Below the pieces are notes generated by a model. It saw nothing but the letters and a program-made list of their open reading frames with translations. It did no database searches and was not told the origin of the DNA. Positions 59,540 through 64,000 of a stretch of DNA of 64,000 nt are shown in pieces. The position numbers and the translations under genes are program-made. Positions within the stretch are counted from its first letter, which is position 1. The number at the start of each line of letters is the position of its first letter. This DNA comes from Chrysemys picta bellii (taxonomy: Eukaryota > Chordata > Testudines > Emydidae): positions 53,773,498 through 53,837,497 of the forward strand of contig NC_088791.1 of NCBI RefSeq assembly GCF_011386835.1, written 5' to 3'.

Positions 59540-60912
59540 AGTTTGTTTTCACGTACAACTCTACAGAAGCACAATTGCACTGGGGTAGCTGTGCCCCTGT
59601 AGCATTTTAGTGAAGATGTTACTATGTTGACGAAAGAGCTTCTCCCATTGGTGTATTTAATCCACCTCCCCGAGAGATGGTAGCTATCTCTATGGGAAAA
59701 GCTCTCCCATGAATGTAGTGCTGTCTACACAGGGGGTTAGGTCGATATCACTATGTCACTCAAGGGTGTAGAATTTTCACACCTCTGAGCAATGTAGATT
59801 ACCTGTGATGGGATCCCCGGGGTACAACCTGGAACTGTGAAACCACTATGACCCCCTTAACTCTCCAGCCTGGGCTGCCTTTCACGATGATTTGCTAGTG
59901 ACAAGCAGCAAACCTTCTCTTGAACAATGTAAGCTCATTAATTAGTTCACCATTTCATCAAAGGATAGTGGACATGAACCAGCCTTTGTAAGCTGAGCAA
60001 ATTCCCTAAGCACTTTAGTCAAACTCACTGGTAAGGATAAAATATTAAAATAAGTTTATTAACTACAGAAAGATAGATTTTAAGTGATTATAAGTGGTAG
60101 GCATAAAAGTCAAAGATAGTTACCTTAAGAAGATAAAAAGTAAACACACATTCTAAATCCTAAACTTTTAGACTAAGCAAGAGCTGAATCAAACAGCTTT
60201 TCTCACCCTAATAGATGTTACAGGCAGCTTACAGTTCTTAATACACAGGATAAATTTCCTCCTCAGCCTGGGCCCAATCTCCTCAGTTTTCAAAGTCTTT
60301 GTCTTCCCAGCAATCTTGTTGCCTTCAGTGTAGGTGAAGGAGGAGAGAGGTGATCTCCTGGTGCCCCTGCCCCTTATTTTACACTCTTAATTCATGTCCC
60401 TGGAAAAGTACTGGCCCAGACATGCCCTGGTGGGCCTTGCTGAGTCACAGAGTTGAGCAATCCCCATTATGTGGTGCTTGCGCAACTGGGTCATACAGTT
60501 GAGCAATCCTCATTGTGTGGTGCTTGCGCAACTGTCTCTTACAGAATTGTAAATCTCTTGTTTACAGTTCTCCTGCTTGTCATTGGCTCATGATGGTTGC
60601 TTAATGCCCATTTGGTCATCACCTTTGTTGTCACTGGAGAGCTAACTGTGGGCATGTCCCAGACACACAACATATTTCAAAAACAAACATATAGCAAAAT
60701 CTCATAATTTCATACACCATAATGATATACGTATTTTGACAGAACAATGAGTTTCAGCAGATCATGACCATTCATTTGGTACTTTACAAGGTATGCTTTG
60801 TATGAAACATCACAACCATCTACAAATGAGGAATGTGGGGTTTACAGGATGCTATTTTGAGATAAAGCATGTCACAATACCAATATAGGCCTGTAGTGTA
60901 GACCTGGTCTAA
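59540..60912. mobile_element. second Harbinger-type MITE split by a solo LTR
   Basis: The right end TGTAGTGTAGACCTGGTCTA and interior blocks (GGGTGTAGAATTTTCACACC, GGTCGATATCACTATGTC) are the reverse complement of the MITE at 57811-59278. The left boundary is approximate. The LTR at 59804-60876 interrupts it. Confidence 0.55.
59804..60876 (-). mobile_element. solo LTR, 1073 bp
   Basis: It begins TGTGATGGGATCCCCGGGG and ends AAGCATGTCACA. The flanks TTACC (59799-59803) and ATACC (60877-60881) agree at four of five bases, consistent with an aged 5-bp duplication. A direct duplication of about 45 bp (CCCCATTATGTGGTGCTTGC) lies near 60462-60530. Confidence 0.65.
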
Positions 60913-62889
60913 CCAACAGATCACCTAGTAAGGCTGATCAGTGAATCACCTGACAAAGTGGGGCTGAAAATTAAAAAAGAGAGTCTCTCACTGGCCACTT
61001 TGGAGAGAGCAGGAGAAGAGACCAGAGAGACTCCATGTTCTTGAGGAGAAGTCATATGCAGGACGACAGGAAGTATCCTGAATTACTTAGTGACCTAAAC
61101 CCAAAGAAAGCTCAGAGTGGTGCAGAAACTGAGGTAGAGAAATGCATACAGGTGTGTTTATTATTCTCTTTAGATGTTATATTTCTTGTGCTAGGTAATG
61201 TAAAGAGTGATTGGTTTTGAGACCCCTTAAAAAGTCTGTGTATTTATTTGCTTTCAACTATAATGTGTCTCTAAAGAAGTGAACTGTAAATCTAGAGTGC
61301 CTAAAAGGTTGGAGCTCTGAGAAAGGTCATGATTAAGCTCCGAGGGTGCCAGGAGGGTCAGTACTGCACCTGGAGGCCCAGGGCTGATATACTGTGGGGA
61401 TCCATTTCTGTGAAGGAGTAACAGAGAGAGCCTGTGTCCAGGCAGTGCGCCAGAGAGGTAAATTAGAAAGAGTTTTGCAGTTTGTGGAGACCAAGGGAAG
61501 TTTAAGAGCATGCAGGCTCAGCTTGTGAGGCCCAAATACAGCAGCCTGATGAGTCTCCACCCATGGAGAGCTCTGCCAGGGCTTTGTGTGACAGCAGTAG
61601 TAAGACTGTGATATTTCCCCCCAGTTTCTCTATTTGGTATGAATTTTGCATATAGTTATTGACAAAAGGGGATAATAATAGATTTATTATCTTCTCATCT
61701 TCCCCCTCAGTCCCAAAAGACATACGTGGATTTACAAGAAAACTAAACATGAATTGAAACATATATCTTGCCCTGGGGTTAGGGTATGCATGTTCTTGTG
61801 ACTGGAGTATGGGACTGGGAGTCAGGAGTCCTTGTGGAGAAGTACCTGACAAGGGGACACAGGTGTGACTGAGCCCACCTCTCTTAAAGGCCCAGCTTAT
61901 TATGTGACAGACAGACTCTGCTACCTTTGCCTGACTCTGAAAGTTGTCCTACTGATATAAAGTTTTACTTCACCTTAGGTATAATTTATTTCAGTACACT
62001 TTATTTGTATTTCCTTATGTGATGTGTGTCAATTAACCTCTGAAGTCTTTTACCCAATGCACAGGAGGAGTTAAGATGAATTAACTAAAGATGAGATGTT
62101 AAAGTACATTACATTTCTGTGTGGACTCGCTCAATCAGAAGTAAAGTGGTTTTACTTCATTTTAGCTTCTTCCTGTTTACTTCTGAATTAAAATGTCCAC
62201 ATAGGGGTTTTATGCACTTTAACTTATGTGTATTAACTTCACACCCTTAGTTAATTGGCCTTAACTTTCTTGAGTGACCTCATGTAGACAAATCTTCTCT
62301 CTATCCTGCTCCAATGGAATCTACATTCTTGTCATAACTGCATTGGGGTACTCTTCTGAAATTATAGGTTCAGTCTTTGGGGATAACTTTGAAAATTTCT
62401 CTCTCTTCGTCACTCCTTAGATGATTCTTATGAATAAACTTGAGCTTGGTTCTGGACCCTGACTGTATCATATGCACCACTTCATTTATTAAGCACAATA
62501 CGGGGCCTGTCCAGTATTTTATTCAGTACAGGCTTTCTACCTTCATTATGCTGGGTTTGTAGTGTTAAAGCAGGTCATGGTTTTTAAAAGTCTTAGTCAT
62601 ATAGTTTCCTCAGTGTATAAGAAGACCTTTTCAAATGTTCCCTGGAGACATATCACACACCGGGGTGTAGGTGGTGCGACATAGTGGTCAGAACAGGAGT
62701 GGGAACAGGTGAAGGTTGGAGCAAGGGCTGGTACAGGAAGCAGGTCTGGCACAGTTGGGGGAGTAGAATGCATTGAGAAGCTACTGTGCTGCTGTTGCTA
62801 CCAAGCTTAAATGATGATCTGCTGGCTCTTCTGTCCAGTCACTTAGTGAGAGCTTATTGGGCCCAGCCGAGCTCATTGGATTGCCAGGC
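60913..62889. other. unassigned DNA
   Basis: No gene recognised. Purine-rich text at 60960-61600 and the patch around 61750-61930 look repeat-like, but no boundaries were found. Confidence 0.4.
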
Positions 62890-63308
62890 CACTGTGCCCG
62901 GAGCCATCTCCTCTTAAAGGCCATTAGCACTGGCTTGTCAGTGTATCTTTGGTGAAATTCCTGCAGGAAGTTGGGAGCATGAACATTTTCTTCTGGTTCC
63001 TGAAATCACTCCTCTGGCCCATACATCTTCCTGGCTACCAGATACTGCAGCTTCCCCCGAACCTGTTGGGAGTCAAGGACCTGATGGACTTTATGTTCCT
63101 CCTGCCTCTGGACTTTTATTGATGCTGGAGGAGAGTCAACCCCATCAGGGAAGGGGTTGTCAATGAACAGCTTGAGGAGGGAATCATACAAGATGGGGTA
63201 ACTCTTAGAGATTCTAGGAGTTGAACCTTGAAGGACACTGAGTTTATTTGTTTGATGATCTGAAAAGGATTCAGGTATTGGTGGTTGAGCTTGGCAGTCC
63301 ATTCTCAA
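62890..63308 (-). pseudogene. Ty3/gypsy chromodomain relic (integrase C-terminus)
   Basis: The minus-strand frame from 63308 shows a gypsy-like C-terminal integrase/chromodomain pattern: EEHKVHQVLDSQQVRGKLQY, then LVARKMYGPEE. An in-frame stop (63003-63005) interrupts it. The following text (HAPNFLQEFHQRY, DKPVLM) continues the usual gypsy C-terminal sequence. Upstream domains are missing, so it is a dead fragment of an LTR retrotransposon. Confidence 0.65.
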
Positions 63309-63667
63309 GTCCTGCCAGACTTTATCTCCGACAGCAAGTCAGGAGTGGCTTGCTACATTTGGTTAGCATAATGCTTATAAATAAAAATTAAGAATAGTTT
63401 AAATTAGAACATACAATAATGGCAGCTATAGGGTTATGTAATGTAATGGGAAATTGTATAGGAATGTATGAGAGCTCATAAAAATTAATAGAGATGATGC
63501 AATCAAGGCAAGGTATTGATTCAGCAAAATCCCATAGAAATAGAAATTGTAGCCCAAGAGGGACTTCCAGTCAGGAAGTAGCTAGGGTTCATCTAAAGGT
63601 CAGCTGAAAAACTCCATAGGAATACATTGAGCCCATAGAAGTCTATAGGAGGAGAAGGAGCTTTCTG

Positions 63668-63831
63668 TACACGTGACTAATTAGCATACGCTAATCTCTG
63701 AATGCTGATTGGCTAAACTTGAGTGTCACATTGGAACGTGTGACATAAATTAGCATATGCAAATCCCCAAAAGCTGATCTGTTGAATTATGATAATAAAT
63801 TAATAACTAATGAGCTGGAATCATATTTAAA
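63668..63831 (+). promoter_or_regulatory. promoter-like cluster: E-box, octamers, CCAAT, TATA
   Basis: CACGTG near 63670, two octamer-like palindromes (ATTAGCATACGCTAAT at 63680-63695; ATTAGCATATGCAAAT at 63749-63764), an inverted CCAAT (63708-63712), and a TATA-like CATATTTAAAGG at about 63822. The spacing resembles an RNA polymerase II or LTR promoter reading to the right, out of the window. No downstream gene can be seen. Confidence 0.3.
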
Positions 63832-64000
63832 GGCGACAACCAGCAGGCTAAAACCTTGTAGGAACAGGGACCTGAAGGAGAACGAAACGCTGCAGGACAC
63901 CAGGAATGAATAAGATGTTCACAGAGCTGCAGCAACCACACCAACAGAACGCTGCTGGGTAAGAAAGCTAACTATTGCCTTACAGCAGCAGAAGGAGCTA

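Noticed and set aside
1..64000. CRISPR arrays, bacterial operons, tRNA or rRNA genes
   Set aside because: None seen; repeat content and split genes show vertebrate nuclear DNA.

Overview
The window looks like nuclear DNA of a sauropsid, most likely a turtle. It holds several CR1 LINE 3' ends, MIR relics, numerous hAT and PIF/Harbinger MITEs, TG...CA solo LTRs, and SINE-like repeats with a head I associate with turtle genomes. It is gene-poor: one host protein gene was recognised in 64 kb. Attribution to turtle is inference from repeat content, not from a database search.

Host gene: a two-exon class A GPCR on the minus strand (53146-56685), a vasotocin/vasopressin receptor of the V2 type (the class containing chicken VT1). 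Exon 1 (55770-56685) encodes the N-terminus to TM6. Exon 2 (53146-53345) encodes TM7 with NPWIY and the C-tail. The spliced product is 371 residues. A TATA box lies about 195 bp upstream of the ATG. The intron carries a hAT MITE nested inside another hAT-like element.

Most notable mobile element: a 4857-bp PIF/Harbinger DNA transposon (43809-48665) that looks intact and young. It has an uninterrupted 427-aa DDE transposase (minus), a convergent two-exon Myb/SANT-like protein (plus, about 350 aa), and a third ORF of 96 codons antisense inside the intron of the Myb gene. That third ORF has a Kozak context and an AATAAA just after its stop, and its sequence pattern resembles the second half of a BEN domain. 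The transposon sits inside an older LTR copy.

The rest is layered repeats. 1-10 kb: unassigned DNA, a solo LTR, two foldback SINE-like repeats, and a CR1 broken by an LTR fragment. 10-18 kb: two adjacent Harbinger MITEs, CR1 pieces, a MIR. 18-21 kb: an LTR carrying a nested CR1 and a GC-rich hAT MITE. 24-34 kb: two solo LTRs, a MIR, a CR1, a hAT transposase relic with an inverted segment, a scrambled SINE insertion. 35-40 kb: GC-rich MITEs and a decayed Harbinger. 49-51 kb: an old CR1. 57-61 kb: two Harbinger-type MITEs, each split by a solo LTR. 62.9-63.3 kb: a Ty3/gypsy chromodomain relic. The last kilobase has a promoter-like cluster.
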